Below the pieces are notes generated by a model that was not told the origin of the DNA, did no database searches, and saw nothing but the letters and a program-made list of their open reading frames with translations. This document shows positions 21,049 to 34,429 of a stretch of 64,000 nt of DNA, piece by piece. This DNA is from Polytrichum commune (Eukaryota; Streptophyta; Polytrichopsida; Polytrichales; Polytrichaceae): assembly GCA_950295325.1 (NCBI GenBank), contig OX485803.1, positions 66,543,554 to 66,607,553 on the forward strand. Reading direction: 5' to 3'. Numbering within the stretch: position 1 is the stretch's first letter; each line of letters opens with the position of its first letter. Made by a program: the position numbers and the translations under genes.

Positions 21049-24000
21049 ATGGGAAGCGGTACTGTTGTTGCCGTTGTGACGTCCCTACTTGTGGCCTTCA
21101 TTTTCATAGAGTTCATGACGAAGCCCGAAATAGCAACAAGATCTTTATCACAAGATAAACCAGGCCCAAAGAAGCATCATCTCTACTGGACGGTAAGTAA
21201 TTGTTCGTTCATCATCTCAATCCCCCCTCAATCACATGTTTCCGCTGTCTTTTGCTCTAAAAAATTCAGACCAGCTAAATTTTTTGCTCAACAGAAAGTT
21301 TTCATTTGTAGCCTCTGATCCATAGGCCCTGTGGATTATTCAGCTCCTGATAACATTGATCACTGGACCATCAATCAGCTGATCATTGTCACCTCACCAG
21401 AGGGACTGGTAGAATTTAAAGTTGGCTAAATTTTCCCAGGGATTTTATCACCTAGACTAATGGTTCACTACAAGGATCACGTGGTCAAGTCACTGGAGAA
21501 CCAACCAGTTCAGAAGGTGGGAATGGTGCATATCATAAGTCGATTTCTGTAGTATTGTATAGTGTAATGCCCTTATAATGCATAAATCAAACCAAATTAC
21601 TGCGACTCTGAGGTTTCGAGGTTTGGAATGAAAATATATGTGCAGGTGGAGACCCAGAATGTGACTCGAGCCTGCGAAACTGTTTCCATTCAGATTGTGA
21701 ACAATATGTTTCCAGGCCCTACGGTGTACGTCAATGCTGGGGACACCGTAGTCATCAAAGTCACGAGCAAAGTGGACACTGCCGTCACTATTCACTGGTG
21801 CGTCGAGTCAAGCACTCAACCCAAATTAATATGGCATTTTTGTGAGAACTACACAGAGATGAATTTTTCTGAATTGTCCACTCTGCAATTAAAAGATGGA
21901 AAAGTCAAAAGGTCATATACCGGGGGAAAATATTCAGCAGAAAACGCCAAAGGGAAGGGAAGGTGGCCTGCTCACCTGCATGTACAATCACAATGGCCTC
22001 GAGATTTGTAGTATGGCTGTACAGTTCCGTTTATTATCATTTGAGGACATCATGATGCCATTTGCTTATAGGGCGCAGTCTTTCTGCAGCACTGTACTTA
22101 TGTCATTAATTATTTTACGGCACTGCAAAAATCCTGCAAGTCCGAGAAAGGTGCCACGTTGTTGTGGATCGATCCCCAGTTCCGTTGGCATTGATTATAA
22201 TGGATTGGTGAACACAGATTATCACTGTCACTGAATCTGATAACTGTTTTCTGATGTCCAGCCACAGGGTCTCCCATGCCTTGTTGCTTGGACCCTTCAA
22301 ATTACCTGCTTAACTCCTAAATTCCAAGGAATCTTGAAGATATGATTTATAAACTCCCGTTATAAAGATATGATATGTTACTCTTGTACTCAAGCGCTGC
22401 TATTTAGGCACTTACCTTATGATGTGGACTCCGTGCTTGGTCTTCTTGCGGGTTTCTTTAAGAAATTTCACTACTTTGAATTTTTATACATCAGATTCGA
22501 TGGCCAATTCTTGGGCGAAATTGGTCGAGATCCAAGTGTTTCCAAGTCCAACTGGTTACATGTTGGTATCTGCCAGTTTTCCTTTACTAGTTATTCTGGG
22601 TATATTCTATAAATCCCTCTAGAATGATCAGCAATTTGCTTAAACTCTTGAACTTGAATTAATTATTTCAAAAACTCAACTGGCTCATCTTTAACTAGCA
22701 GTGGATCACCCCGTTCATAGATTGGGTCAATGCTTGGATTCCTTGTGGATGCACATGTCAGGCGAAAGCATCAATTGGGCGATAAAAAATCAAGATTATA
22801 GCCTGGCTCATAACTGCATAATCTCAATGATTGAAGATAATATTCTTAAACTCATGACTCTTGTACTTGGCATATTAAGCAAGAATTAGGCAAGTTTACA
22901 TTATGAGATAATTTCTGTGTGAGCATGGTCTTCTTGTGGGTGTCTTCAAGGAATTTCACTACATTTTTTTAAAGTATGGGGTGTTCACTCCTCGGCTTCC
23001 TTGAATATTTTTACTTGGAAAAGTGACAAGTAGTTAATGTGACAAGTAAGTCAGGCACAGTGTCCATCAAGTGATGTAAAATCAATCAAGCTTAGCTACT
23101 CAACTGCTTAAATTCAATAATTGAAGATATTATTCATGAAACTATTACTCTTGTACTTGGCATAAGGCTCACTAATTAAGTGCTTACATTGTGATGTGGA
23201 TTCCGTGCTTGGTCTTCTTGTGAGTAAATTTCTGCAAGGCATGACATTACTTCAAATTCTTATATATGGGGTGGTCAATGGTTGGATAAATCCTTGTGGA
23301 TGCACACAGGCACGGCATCAATCAAGTGATGACAAATTGGGCTGATGGCGTGGCCGGAATTACACAATGCTCCTTGAGTAAAGGGGAATCTTATACGTAC
23401 GAGTTTACGTTAATTGATCAAGTTGGGACATACTTCTGGCATGCACATGTTAGTTGGTTGCGGGCTACGGTGTATGGCGCCTTCATCATCCATCCCAGAG
23501 TCCCGGCCCCCTACGCCACTCCTGCGGCTGAAATTCCTATCGTTTTTGGTACTTTAAATCTCATCCACTGTGAAGTGAAGTGATAGATTCGGAGTGTAGG
23601 GTGAGCTCTTGTACATACACTACCGGCATATGAGTCCTTAGGCAATCGTCTTCCATTGGTGAAAGAAATATGCAGCTCTACTTCTATGGTAGATCTACAA
23701 ATTTCTTAATGACACAATACATTTGTTCAAGACTCGTATACTGGTAACGATAGTGAAATAATTGTTTGCAAGTTGTTAACTCCTACATGTTGTTGGAATC
23801 CAATGTCTTTAGGTCTCTCTTACATATGATATTTTGAAATTACACAATGTGGATATACATTGTGATGTGATCTTTTGGTAGATAGCGATAGCTTGTTGTC
23901 TTGAAAGCTCAATAAGATACTTCTTGACACCCACATGAAGTAACTTGAAAAGAGTTTAATGAAGATTTCATATCTTTCATTTTAAAGGGATAATACACAA

Positions 24001-26821
24001 CTAGTATGAAACTGCTAAGAGCATTTCGGGGTGTATTGATGAAAGGGGGGTTTGTGAGTATATATTTCCTCAACTTGGAAAAATCTGATGTGGATCTTCT
24101 TCTTGCCCTGCAGGAGAATGGTACTCTGAAAATCCTATCACTGTGGAGTCAAATGCTTTGGCGTCACATGGCCCGGGATATTTGCCATATACAGCATATA
24201 CCATGAATGGCTGGCCTGGACCTCTATACAATTGCTCCAATGGTATGTCAACTCAACCTTTAAAAATGCTGAAGAGTAGTCTTTAATTATAACCACACAT
24301 CATGTGGAATAATTACAAATGGGCTACTTCAAATATATAAAATTGTTAGTTGTGACTCGCCATGCCATCGCATAAAACTGGTTGCCTCTTCAGTTCTAGT
24401 TGTGTTGACAAGTTTCAAATCCCAATATCATATGACAACAGGGATGGAGATCCTGTTCTTAAAGCTGCCACGTGAATTTTGTTACTGGAAATTGCAGTAG
24501 TGGTAACACACGGTTCAGTATGCAAATAGAACCTTTTTACTTGGAAAAAGAGATTCAGAAACCGTAATATTGTGCACCTAGGATAATCATTTCCTTACAC
24601 CACTTTGAAGCCAAGTTTGTAGGTCAGATTGTCTTTCCCGCTCTTAAAGTGTTTGAATATTGTTATAATTTTTTGCCTGGACTATTGTTGCACAGGCTAT
24701 ACAACACTGGAAGTTGTCTCCGGGAAGACATATTTGCTGCAGCTCGTAAACGCAGCATTGAACAACAATCATTTTTTCCAGATAGCAAACCACACAATGA
24801 CTGTTGTTGCAGCTGATGGGGAATATGTGAAGCCATTTAATACCACACTTGCAGTGCTTTCACCTGGGCAATCACTTGATGTTTTGGTTACTGCAAGCCA
24901 ACCAGAAGGTAAGCCTGACAATCAAACCCAATCTCAATAGTAAATAGCCAAACCTTGTCACTTTTCCTTCAACAGAGAATGTAAAAATCAGACCCAATCA
25001 GACCCAATCATTATAAATTTGTACTCAAAAGAACTAATCATGCACCCAACCTAAATTACGTATAATTTTCTTATAATGTCCATTTATCTTATAAATATCT
25101 GTTTTGGGATTACATATAGCTTAGACCAACTCGAAAATGAAGCAACACCATAATTTATGATGGTGGTAGCATCAGAGCCATCTTTCTTATCTTCTTAGTT
25201 GTCCCCTTGGTTTGGCTTCAAGTTTTGTTTCAATCTTTGTGACAAACTGAACTTTGCAACTCTATTGGTCTACAGGAAGGTACTATTTTGGGATTAGTGG
25301 ATGGCAGCCCCTTCCTGATTACCTGGCGGTTACTACTCCTTCAGTTGGAGTGCTCCAGTACAACGGCTCAGCATCAGCAATCCCAATAATGCCCGACTTT
25401 CTCAACGTAAATGACACAACAAATTTGGGGTACCCATTTTTCGCCAAACTTCGTGCATTGAACGCATCTAACCTCGCGAAGAAAGTGGACCGTAAACTCG
25501 AATATGTGACTGCGGTTGCAAGCATTGTATGCACCGCTTCGGAGAATTGCACGAGTACAAATGGTACAAAAATCGGGTCCACCATGAACAACGTCACCTT
25601 CGACATCCCAACTAATAACTCGATCTTACAATCCTACTATTACCACACCAAGGGAGTGTACACAACGGATTTTCCACCAGTTCCGCCTGCAATTGTGAAT
25701 TTCACATCGGCCACTCCTGTTAGTGCGTATAGTGTGACAGCTTACAGGGGTGCTAAAACCTTGAAGCTGAAGTATAACCAAACTGTGCAACTTGTCCTTC
25801 AAGACCTCAACGTGGATTTTCTGGACTACCACCCATTTCACTTGCATGGTCACAACTTCTATGTTGTTGGTACAGGGTTTGGCAATTACAACTCCACTTC
25901 TGACCCAAAGAATTTCAACTTGGTGGATCCACCCAGTAGGAATACAGTTGGACTGCCAGCTGGAGGATGGGTGGTCATTCGTTTCACAGCTAACAATCCT
26001 GGTAAGTTGTTCGCCTCGTTCTTTCATTTAACCCTCCCAAAGGCAATCTGGACTGAATTTCAGTATTTGCACCACAAACCCCTAAATTCATAGATCATCA
26101 ACACTGATTGTTGGTTCTCATTTATTCCGTCATGCCATACTACAGCACTGAATCAAATTATGGCTACCAAACATAATCAAGGTAGTTGCAATAATTCCAG
26201 TTTTAAGTGATTGATTCTACATGTTCTGGTTGCCAGTCTCCCTAAAAGGTTCAATGATGAGTGAAATGAATGTTGAATGAGCCATTAGCTAAATGTTGAT
26301 GAGTTAGCACTTGGAAAGGAAATAATTAAACCCTGAAGTGTATGTATCAACACTGACTCAAAATTGACACGGGTTTGAGATGAGGTAAGCTGATGTTTTT
26401 AATATGTTCGAGCCTAATTTTCTGCAACTCAATCACGGGTGTCTGCTTTGAATTAAAGTGTGTCAAGACATAAGTTAGAAGTCTATGTCTGCAACATCCA
26501 TGTTTGTGACTTACAAAATCCCCCCAGGACTGGGTTAAGAGTTCAGAAATGTAATTGTAATGACTTGTAACCCAATTTAGTTGAAACATTTTGGCAGGAG
26601 TTTGGACATTCCACTGTCACATAGAAAGGCACCTTTCATGGGGCATGCTGATGGCCTTCATCACTGAGAATGGCAGCGGACCAAACGCAACATTGCCAGG
26701 CCCGAAATATCGTCTGCCCAGTTGCAATAAAACGTCAAACTCCACACTGCAAAGCTTCAGGGAACAGAGTGGCAGGTCCTCTTCCCTATGGAGATTCCTT
26801 AAGACAAATTTGCAGGGTTAA
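21049..26821 (+). CDS. Laccase-like multicopper oxidase, gene 1 (7 exons, 608 aa)
   Basis: Exons: 21049-21192, 21646-21797, 23310-23548, 24114-24242, 24696-24908, 25276-26001, 26598-26821. All junctions are GT/AG and the frame closes on a TAA at 26819-26821. The protein has three cupredoxin regions. Copper ligands are HWHG (98-101), HAH (143-145), HPFHLHGH (478-485) and [12 protein letters not shown] (540-551). Every expected His and the Cys are present, so it should oxidise phenols using O2. Residues about 5-23 are hydrophobic, a signal peptide or signal anchor leading to the secretory pathway. Many N-x-S/T sites fit a glycosylated cell-wall or apoplast protein. The axial position is Met551, where lignin-type plant laccases usually have Leu. 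About 30 residues follow the point where typical laccases end (the Cys near 576). Start choice: the ATG follows ATTCATC, exactly as in gene 2, and exon 1 length matches. Ascorbate oxidase is less likely, given the laccase-type GEWY/NGWPGP region. Confidence 0.95.
22360..23330 (+). repeat. Three diverged tandem copies inside laccase 1 intron 2
   Basis: Similar segments of about 250 bp recur. The motifs GATGTGGA(C/T)TCCGTGCTTGG and GGTCTTCTTG are near 22421, 22926 and 23196. ACTCTTGTACT is near 22379, 22857 and 23146. Exon-3-junction-like sequence is near 22735, 23045 and at the true site, 23310. The first copy is split by a family G element (22500-22713). This makes intron 2 1512 bp, against 982 bp in gene 2. 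Confidence 0.75.
22500..22713 (+). mobile_element. Family G miniature element in laccase 1 intron 2
   Basis: It has TTGGGCGAAATTGGTCGAGA, CCAAGTGTTTCCAAGTCCAA, CTGGTTACATGTTGGTATCT and the right end ATCACCCCG. The left terminus is eroded. It lies in the sense orientation within the intron. Confidence 0.7.
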
Positions 26822-28800
26822 GATTCAGCTAGTACATTCCAATTACCTTTCAACGCCTATGTCTTGGTGGCCCTTTTTAATCTCGTTCAACTGCTTGCAC
26901 ACCTACTAATTTTCCAACTTGGTATTTAAAAATTTCGGCATGCAAGGGGGTGCCATGGAATTCCGGTAAGCTATAAACTTGGAGCTGTTCAGTGCAGCTA
27001 CTTTCTAATTTGGATTTGAGAGCACCTTCCTAAGCTTATAGGAATCCAATCTTACAACGACTATAGAGCAGGGAAAACCATTATGACTATTTGCATACTA
27101 GCTTTGCTGATGCTTCCATACTGCTGCAGGGAAAACCATTAAGAACAAACCTGATGACCTTGACATGAATTTATTAGTTGAATATTGTGTATTTATCAGT
27201 AGATTATGTTATGTTTCCAAGTTTTTGAAATTTACCACCAGTAGGCAGGGAGGATCAGATCACATAGTAGATGATCTTAGAATTCCAAGACTATTTATAC
27301 CCTGCCTTTAGTAATGGTTGGTTGTGCAGTTCAACTCCCATGTACATATATACATAATACAGTTTATATACATACACATGTACAAATTTATATTTCATAT
27401 GTCATAGAATCAAGGCAGCATCAATTGCATCTAGTGCACTAAATATCATATTTAGTGTCACTTCCTATAGATTTGGAATTACACAATGCTATAATTATTT
27501 ACTACTTATCTCATTTTCTTTGGCCAACTAAGGTTGAAGTGGTTGTTTGGCCATTATAGAACATTTACTAGGTTTGAAAGACATATTAATATCTATATAT
27601 ACACCTCTCTACATATAACTTTAAATAGTAAGTGGCACAAAATACAATAGTTAGTGTAAATCACCACCCCATCTACATTTGATAGTGAGTTTGATTACAT
27701 AGAATTAACATGTCAAAGGGACTTGCATGAAGGGAAAGCTCTAGAAACTGACAGCTTTGGTTCCCTATGATCGTTATGTGCATTTTATTTCAGTTTACAT
27801 TTCTTTGGCAAACATCATAATATCATTTAGCTACATAAGGGATTTCCTTTACCATATATAGCCCGGGAAATTGCCAAACATTTGGAGCCATTGCAAGGCG
27901 GGCAGGGGGTAACCCTGAGTTGCCACATCATTGCCTGGGTTGTGAATGTAAGTCCAGATATATTGAAAATAGAAATTTACAAGCAGGAAATTGGTTTTCA
28001 CTTGTGATTCGCGGGCGGGGAGGGGGGAAGCGGCACAACAACTAGCAGCCACTAATTTGGGGCTTTACGTAGGTAAAAGTTGTTTTATATTAACATTGGA
28101 TGTCTTCAACATCTAAAGTGGATTATTCACTACCGAAACCTAGGCCTACCCAACCAAGCAGAATTGCTAATAACGTTATGATAAAAATGTTTGTTTCTAT
28201 TGCCATAAGCCTTTTGGCTTCCCCGACTTCAAAATAAATTTCATTTTTATAATGCAATCACAAAACATGAAGAATCACATGAACACAAAACCAAGAAGTC
28301 AAGTTTCCCAAGGAGACTAGGAATTGGGTACAATATTAACCTTAAAAGGACATGGGGTCTCAATGTACGGCCATATACACGAATTATACAGGCTTCAACA
28401 AGTTCATAAATCATATTTTATATATTTATGTGTTTGGAAGCTTATTATATACATTGTCTAACGTCAAATAGAAAATATGAATATGCTCATAAAAAACATT
28501 GATGATCAAAATACAAAATATGTATTTGCATCGAGGGCACCATCCATGTCTACATACTTAAACTTAAACATTCAATAACATCAAAGTGTTTAACTTATTC
28601 AAATAATGCACTTGAAGAATAAGTTGATTTTAGATAGGATCACTTCTGACATGATTAGCTGAAAATGAACATATGTGACTCAAATATGCATTTTTTTTTT
28701 GAGAAAGCCTAATTCAAACCTCTTAGACACTCAATAGGGGTTTAAGTAATGATACCCATTGACATAAATGGAAAGACCACTCAGGTTGCACCAATAAACA
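26822..28800. other. 3' flank of laccase gene 1 and intergenic DNA
   Basis: No gene is recognised. The only clear element is the family B copy at 27435-27657. No convincing AATAAA-type signal stands out just after the stop codon. Confidence 0.45.
27435..27657. mobile_element. CACTAAAT-family B miniature element
   Basis: It begins CACTAAATATCATATTTAGT, then CACTTCCTATAGATTTGGAA. It ends with the inverse, AGTAAGTGGCACAAAATACA and TTAGTGTA. About 220 bp with long inverted ends and an AT-rich core. Confidence 0.7.
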
Positions 28801-28975
28801 TTGGAGAACTCGTTGAATTTGAAAGGTCAAGACTTCAAGAGAATTACCTATCACTTTACATGAATTCATAGAATATACCCCAATTCAACATAGAAAAACC
28901 GACAGATATCAACATGTAACTGGTTGAACTTGGAAACACTAGGATCTCGACTAATTATGCCCAACAATCTTCCCG
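28801..28975 (-). mobile_element. Family G miniature element, eroded copy
   Basis: It starts TTGGAGAACTCGTTGAA and ends CCCAACAATCTTCCCGG. The inner blocks ACCGACAGATATCAACATGT and AACTGGTTGAACTTGGAAAC are in the reversed family order. Confidence 0.65.
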
Positions 28976-29384
28976 GACACTGAGTTCCAGTTGAAGATGA
29001 TACACTTCCTGTTTAAGTTAGTACAAATCAAATTAAATGTGATTATCATTTAAGAGCCCAAGGATCACTGGCTGCATGATGGTGGAGTCCTACTTGTACA
29101 ACTTCCAGACCTTCTTCCATTCCAAAGACCATGATCAAAGATTCAGAGAGTGCCACACCATCTTATGTCCTTTGTCACGTCCAGCCGGGTTTAGACTTGC
29201 TCCGGAAGCCGTGGGGTAGCGAATTTGCACACTATGATCAATTGAGCTTAACATGATGGATTGGATGGACATGCTAGGTGGAGCTCATTCACACCCCACC
29301 ATTCCTTGACTATTTTGAATTCATAACTCGTTAAGTAAGTCTGTATATTAATTTTCTTACTTTGGTGCTTTGAAGAACAAATAA
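28976..29384. other. Intergenic, no gene recognised
   Basis: No credible reading frame, RNA gene or repeat structure is visible. Confidence 0.4.
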
Positions 29385-31754
29385 CTAAACAACATCATTG
29401 TGTAGGTAAGCATCATCAATCTCAAATATGGCCTCCACTGTGCATACATTATGTTTGTTCCACTTTGGAACAGACTGGAGAGGTTTTGGTAAATATGGTA
29501 TGGGAAGATCATCTAGAAGATCAACAATTATCATATCCAATTCCCTATGATTGCAAATCTTGGATGACACCTTTGTGTTTCCATTAATTTGCCACCTAGA
29601 CAATGCAATGGCATCTTAGAAATCTACAAGCGTAAATTGGAAGTCGTTAATTAAAATGAAAGTTCCAACATTTACTTAACAACATACCTTATTCACGAAA
29701 TTCCTGGTCTTCAACAAGAAAGGGTGACCTTTTCCATTATTGACAATATGCTTGTATTCTGAATCATAACATGAATACTGGTAGCATGAGTTGAGGAAAT
29801 GCTAATGCCATGGTCTTGCAAGGGTCATGCAGAGCCAATGTGGAAGGGTTGAGTTCTTTGCACAAGTTGGGATGGCATAACCTGATTAAGAGATTTAGAT
29901 TGAGAGGGTGGTGGTGTGGGAGTAACAATAGCAGAGGGTGGTGGAGCCACAACCACATGAGGTTGTGGTTTGAGGACCGTTGGGTCTTGCTTTGATGGTT
30001 TCTTCTCGCTTGCCCTTTGAGGTGTGCCAACGAGCACTGCATTTTGTGGAGCATGCAAAGACTCTTGCATCTTCACTATCAACTTAGGAGTGCAAACGGG
30101 CTCCCCAACGGACTCCCCCTTTCATTCTCTTCTTCTACGGGCATAAAATCAAAAGATTAACCGATAAACCACGGACAACTCTCCAAATGCCCAAAGTGCC
30201 AATAATTCTTCTCAACATTGTTGACGATGCAAACTACTAAACTCTCATCAATCCATGCCAAAAGGTATTGCGGCAAAGATTGTGCATACAAGCATTTTTT
30301 TTCTATACCAAGACCTTGCAAAGGTACCTACAAAATCAAAAATATATATTATATTCAAATTACGTTTGAAATTATGATACAAGGAATTTGGGTGTGGGTT
30401 GACACCTATAGAGAATGCACTTAATGGCCAACTTCCCCTCAGGAATGACTTTCAACCTTGTTGATTTAATGAATGGGGGACCACTTTCAATAATGGGGAC
30501 GAAGGCTTTATCCCATACTAGAATGCGCCACTTCTCCACATTATCAGCTGGTCATGGAACACCTCCATGTACATCCCAATTCACCTTTCCTAGGTCTTGT
30601 GCAATGTCCTCAAATTCAATGACAACGGCATGCTCCAACTAAATACACAAAACACAAGTTAAACAAAGAAATAGTGACAATACAATCAAGATAAAATATA
30701 TGTGCATAGTAGATGATGTGTATGTGTACCTATGCCTGAAATGATGCCCTAACAAGCCAATAATTTTAAGTCTTTTAAGTCAACAACCAAAAAACATATA
30801 GACCGGTGATATCATGCTACTATGCCACCATCTAAGCCACCTAGACTTGAAGTGGGGCTTCACACCAACAGCTGCAACCTTTTGCAGTCATTCAACTGTC
30901 ATCTTTGGTTTTGTTGTCTTGCTCCAATTATATTGGTTAATTTGCATATTGAGGAGAATGAAAGGTATCGGATTTAGATGTATGTATACGTGTGCATAAA
31001 AGACAAACACAAGGAAACAAATAAGGAATCCTTGTACCTCCTTCAAATGATGTGTATTCATCCTCCGAGTAAAACTTTTTGAAATAGGAGTACCAAAGTT
31101 CCGTATTTGATGTACTTTGGAACTAAAGTTATTTTTTATATGATCTATTTTGGTGGGTCAACAAGTCAAAACCAACTAAAGAAAAATTAAATTCATGAAA
31201 AACAAGGCAAGGATGAAGGGTAGAAAGTACATGTTCACCTCATTTATGGCATTCTATAGTATGGCCTTAGATCTAGAGGGATTAAGAATAATACTATCCA
31301 CGGCATAATGCCATTTTATATCAAGAGTATGGACCCGATCTATATGTCTCCTCCAAGTAATCACTCAATGATGGCCTTCCCACACATACAACATTTTACC
31401 TTGAATATGAGTAAGGTCATGGCCCAAGGCCAAGTACAATTCAAAAACAACATTAGATTTCTTCCATTTATCCAACCAAGGTGATATTATGTCCTCGGTG
31501 ACTTCCATACTTTCTTCTTTGTTGTTAAAAACTCAGAGATATAAAACACAATCACCCTTGCAATAACCATCAACAAATTTAATATCCAACAAATCTATAT
31601 CAATGTCTATAATTGGACGGACTATAGGCAGAGGTTGCATATGACATAATGCATGTGGGATATTTGTGCGAGATTTATTGACATGTTTTAATCTTAGGTC
31701 ATTGATGATGGATAAAATAATCCACTTTTTGTAGCCTCCACAAATGTGTTTCAC
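29385..31754 (-). pseudogene. Degenerate multi-segment coding remnant, family unknown
   Basis: Several minus-strand stretches read like real protein, separated by stops and AT-rich gaps that could be introns or decay. They are 31754-31240 (e.g. WIILSIINDLRLKHVNKSR, SPWLDKWKKSNVVFELYLAL, IDRVHTLDIKWHYAVDSI), about 30930-30810 (VGVKPHFKSRWLRWW), 30640-30420 (VVIEFEDIAQDLGKVNWDV, VEKWRILVWDKAFVP), 30082-29825 (a proline-rich segment) and 29603-29385. Stops interrupt the first and third segments. No domain is recognised. A decayed transposon-borne gene is the most likely explanation, given the repeat-rich setting, but a decayed host gene is possible. Confidence 0.4.
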
Positions 31755-34429
31755 ACTCCTTGGTATTTGTCAACTGAATAGGACACCCCATGATCTCTAC
31801 ATTCTCCATGTCCTACAAAAAAAAATTAAAATTAAAAAAAAATTAAAAAATCAACCATATGCACGTTGTCAAAAAAAATGCAGCTTGTCTGGAAAAGCAT
31901 TTTTTTGCTGTGGTAGATCTTTCTAATCTCATAGCTTACTCTTCACATGCACTAGTTCCTCAGTCGCCCCAAAACCATCCGTTAAACTAGTTCAAGTTCA
32001 CTCAAATTACATAATATCCTCAATGATGGTGTAGTCAACTTCAGCCTCATGTAATTCTCAATTCCATCATGTTCCACCCACAAACTTTTCAAAGTAGTTG
32101 CATACCTCATCTATTACTTACATATAACTTTTCATGACTAGAAAAGCAATTGAGAACTCATGGTGCAAATTTTAGTCAAACTAATATTTGTCTTTAATAG
32201 TCCCTTGGAGATCCAGTTGCATCAGGATCAGTACCTTTCAATATATAACACTTATGAAGCTAAAATTTTATCACAATTGAGAAAAAAATAACATCTCACA
32301 AGCTACTTTTTAAATCTCTCATTCATAACTATAATATTTGGGGAGAAGCAAGCCTTCAAAGTTAAGTTACTTAGTTGCAATAGTTTTAGACCCCATTTGC
32401 TTTAACACTTCAGTGCTCATTCTCTAGCACAAATCACACCTTCAAACTTTGTGTACAAGTGATATACCTTATCAAGATTAATCTTCCAAAATATTGCAAC
32501 AAAATCTTCTCTCATCATATACAATGGCCCAAAACCCGAAACCTAAATTATGCCTCCTTTATAAACTAAATGTAGAAAATACAAATCTTTCTCATTTAAC
32601 CAATAGGAAACCATTAGGTTTAGGGCATCAAGGAACCCTAAGTGGCTAGGTGACGACAACCACCGTTGATGCCAGTTGATCCTAATCTTGTGTAACCCTC
32701 ATATCCTCCCTATCAATCACTCTCGGTCTCAAACTTGAAACCAATTCTCAATTAAACAACTAACCAAAACATGTTTAATACAACATCATCCTAACATTGT
32801 TTAAAGGTACCCATTCGGCCCAACATGACTGGATAAAGGGGTCTTCCTCTCCTGAGGCCATTCTCTCTCCCATATTTTTCAAAATTTTGAGTTTTTTTTT
32901 TGTATCTTTGAGGAGGAACCACTTATTATGTATTAGTTTGGTTTTTTATTTTTTAAATCAGTATTTTTTATTTTTTATTTTAATGATGTATAGCGCACTT
33001 TGTTTGGTAATGAGGACGTTATGCCTATTAGAGTATAAACAATTTTGTTGCCGTTGGAATCCAAGGGCAGGTGTTTTGAATGCTTGTAAAAATGTGGTAT
33101 TTTTTTGGTTTGTTCTTATATTTTAGGATTATTTGTATTATGCTTATAGCTTTCTAAAAAGCCATCAAATTCTTAGTTTGAACATAGGATGTAAAAGTTA
33201 TGGATATGACAATGTGAGGGTGTAGAATTGCCACTAAATTTAGGAATTCCATTTTTAAGGACCTTTAGAAACTGGACCAAATGAAATTTTCAGCTAACTT
33301 CTTTAGAGAACATAGATAATGGAGTTTCCAATACTTCACAACACATTTCATTTGGAGTTTTTAAGAAACATTTATGGTTTTTGAAGTTGAGAGGTGTATA
33401 GCTGCCATTTAATTTTGAAGCCTCAATTTCAACATGATATATATATTGAATGGTAAACTATTTTCCTTTGAATTCTTTACAATTTGTATATCTTTGTGTT
33501 GGTTTTCTACAAAAAATTGGTATACATTATTCTATGTGGTTGTGCACATGTGGCACTCACTTGAATGCTAACAATACTTTCAAGGATTTAAACCTCTTCA
33601 TGGATTTTTTTGTTTTTTTGTTTTTTTGTTTTTTGTAACGTACACGTAAATGTGGTGTTTTAATGATATAACCAACTGTTTGCACTATGGTTTTACTCCA
33701 TATTTTGGACTTAAACTAGTTGCAGCTAAAAACCCTATGTTTTCTCATAGCAAAACCCTCTCTACCTGACAACAGTGGATAGTATAATGAGTATGAGATC
33801 ATGCCTTGGATTTTTTTCTTCTTCTCTCTATAGTCATTGTCCCTCCTACATCTCTAGATCCTCTACTTTGTTGATCATGTATTGTGGTCCATCCCTGGCT
33901 TTCTGAAAGACCGCCTCCATTATTATTGGTGGCCTCCATTGGTTGTGGTGTAGTGTCCAAGTTTTGCACCAACACCCACATTTCATAATTCTAACACATA
34001 TATTTTACCCCCCATAATCCTTCCAAAGGATTCGCATTCCAACATTAAGGATTTAGAGCTCCTACATGTGCTCCCAATTCTTGAAGCATTATGTAACTCT
34101 AATTGCCTCCAACATGATATTGTAATTGACCTCCTTAGTGTTTTTGGTGTCCCCATCATCATCTATTTTTTTGTTGTCAATCACAGTGTCACTCATCATG
34201 TCCAAGCTTTCAATCACACATATTTTAGGTTTTTCTTTGTCTCCTCCCTTGGCATCCTTGCCTTCATTTCCTACTCCAAGTGGGAAAACAAATGCTTATG
34301 TTGTTTTGAAGATGCCACTCTTCCCAATTTGTGGAAGTCACTTTGACATTCTAACCCCAGGTTGTTGCTTTGGAGTATGATACTCAAATGATGATTGATG
34401 TTTCTTCTTTGTTATCAGTGTGTTGATAT
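31755..34429. other. Intergenic, no gene recognised
   Basis: AT-rich sequence. It includes a T7G-type simple repeat near 33604-33637. A 109-codon frame at 32797-33126 is dominated by Phe and Leu from T-rich DNA and is not credible as a gene. Confidence 0.45.

Noticed and set aside
24006-24206. 66-codon frame overlapping laccase 1 exon 4
   Set aside because: It is read in a different phase from the laccase exon, which fully explains the sequence.
25319-26031. Antisense and out-of-phase open frames over laccase 1 exon 6
   Set aside because: They are shadows of the long coding exon. The laccase frame carries the copper motifs.
32797-33126. 109-codon hydrophobic frame resembling a membrane protein
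   Set aside because: Its Phe/Leu richness follows from T-rich DNA. No promoter, neighbour or motif supports it.
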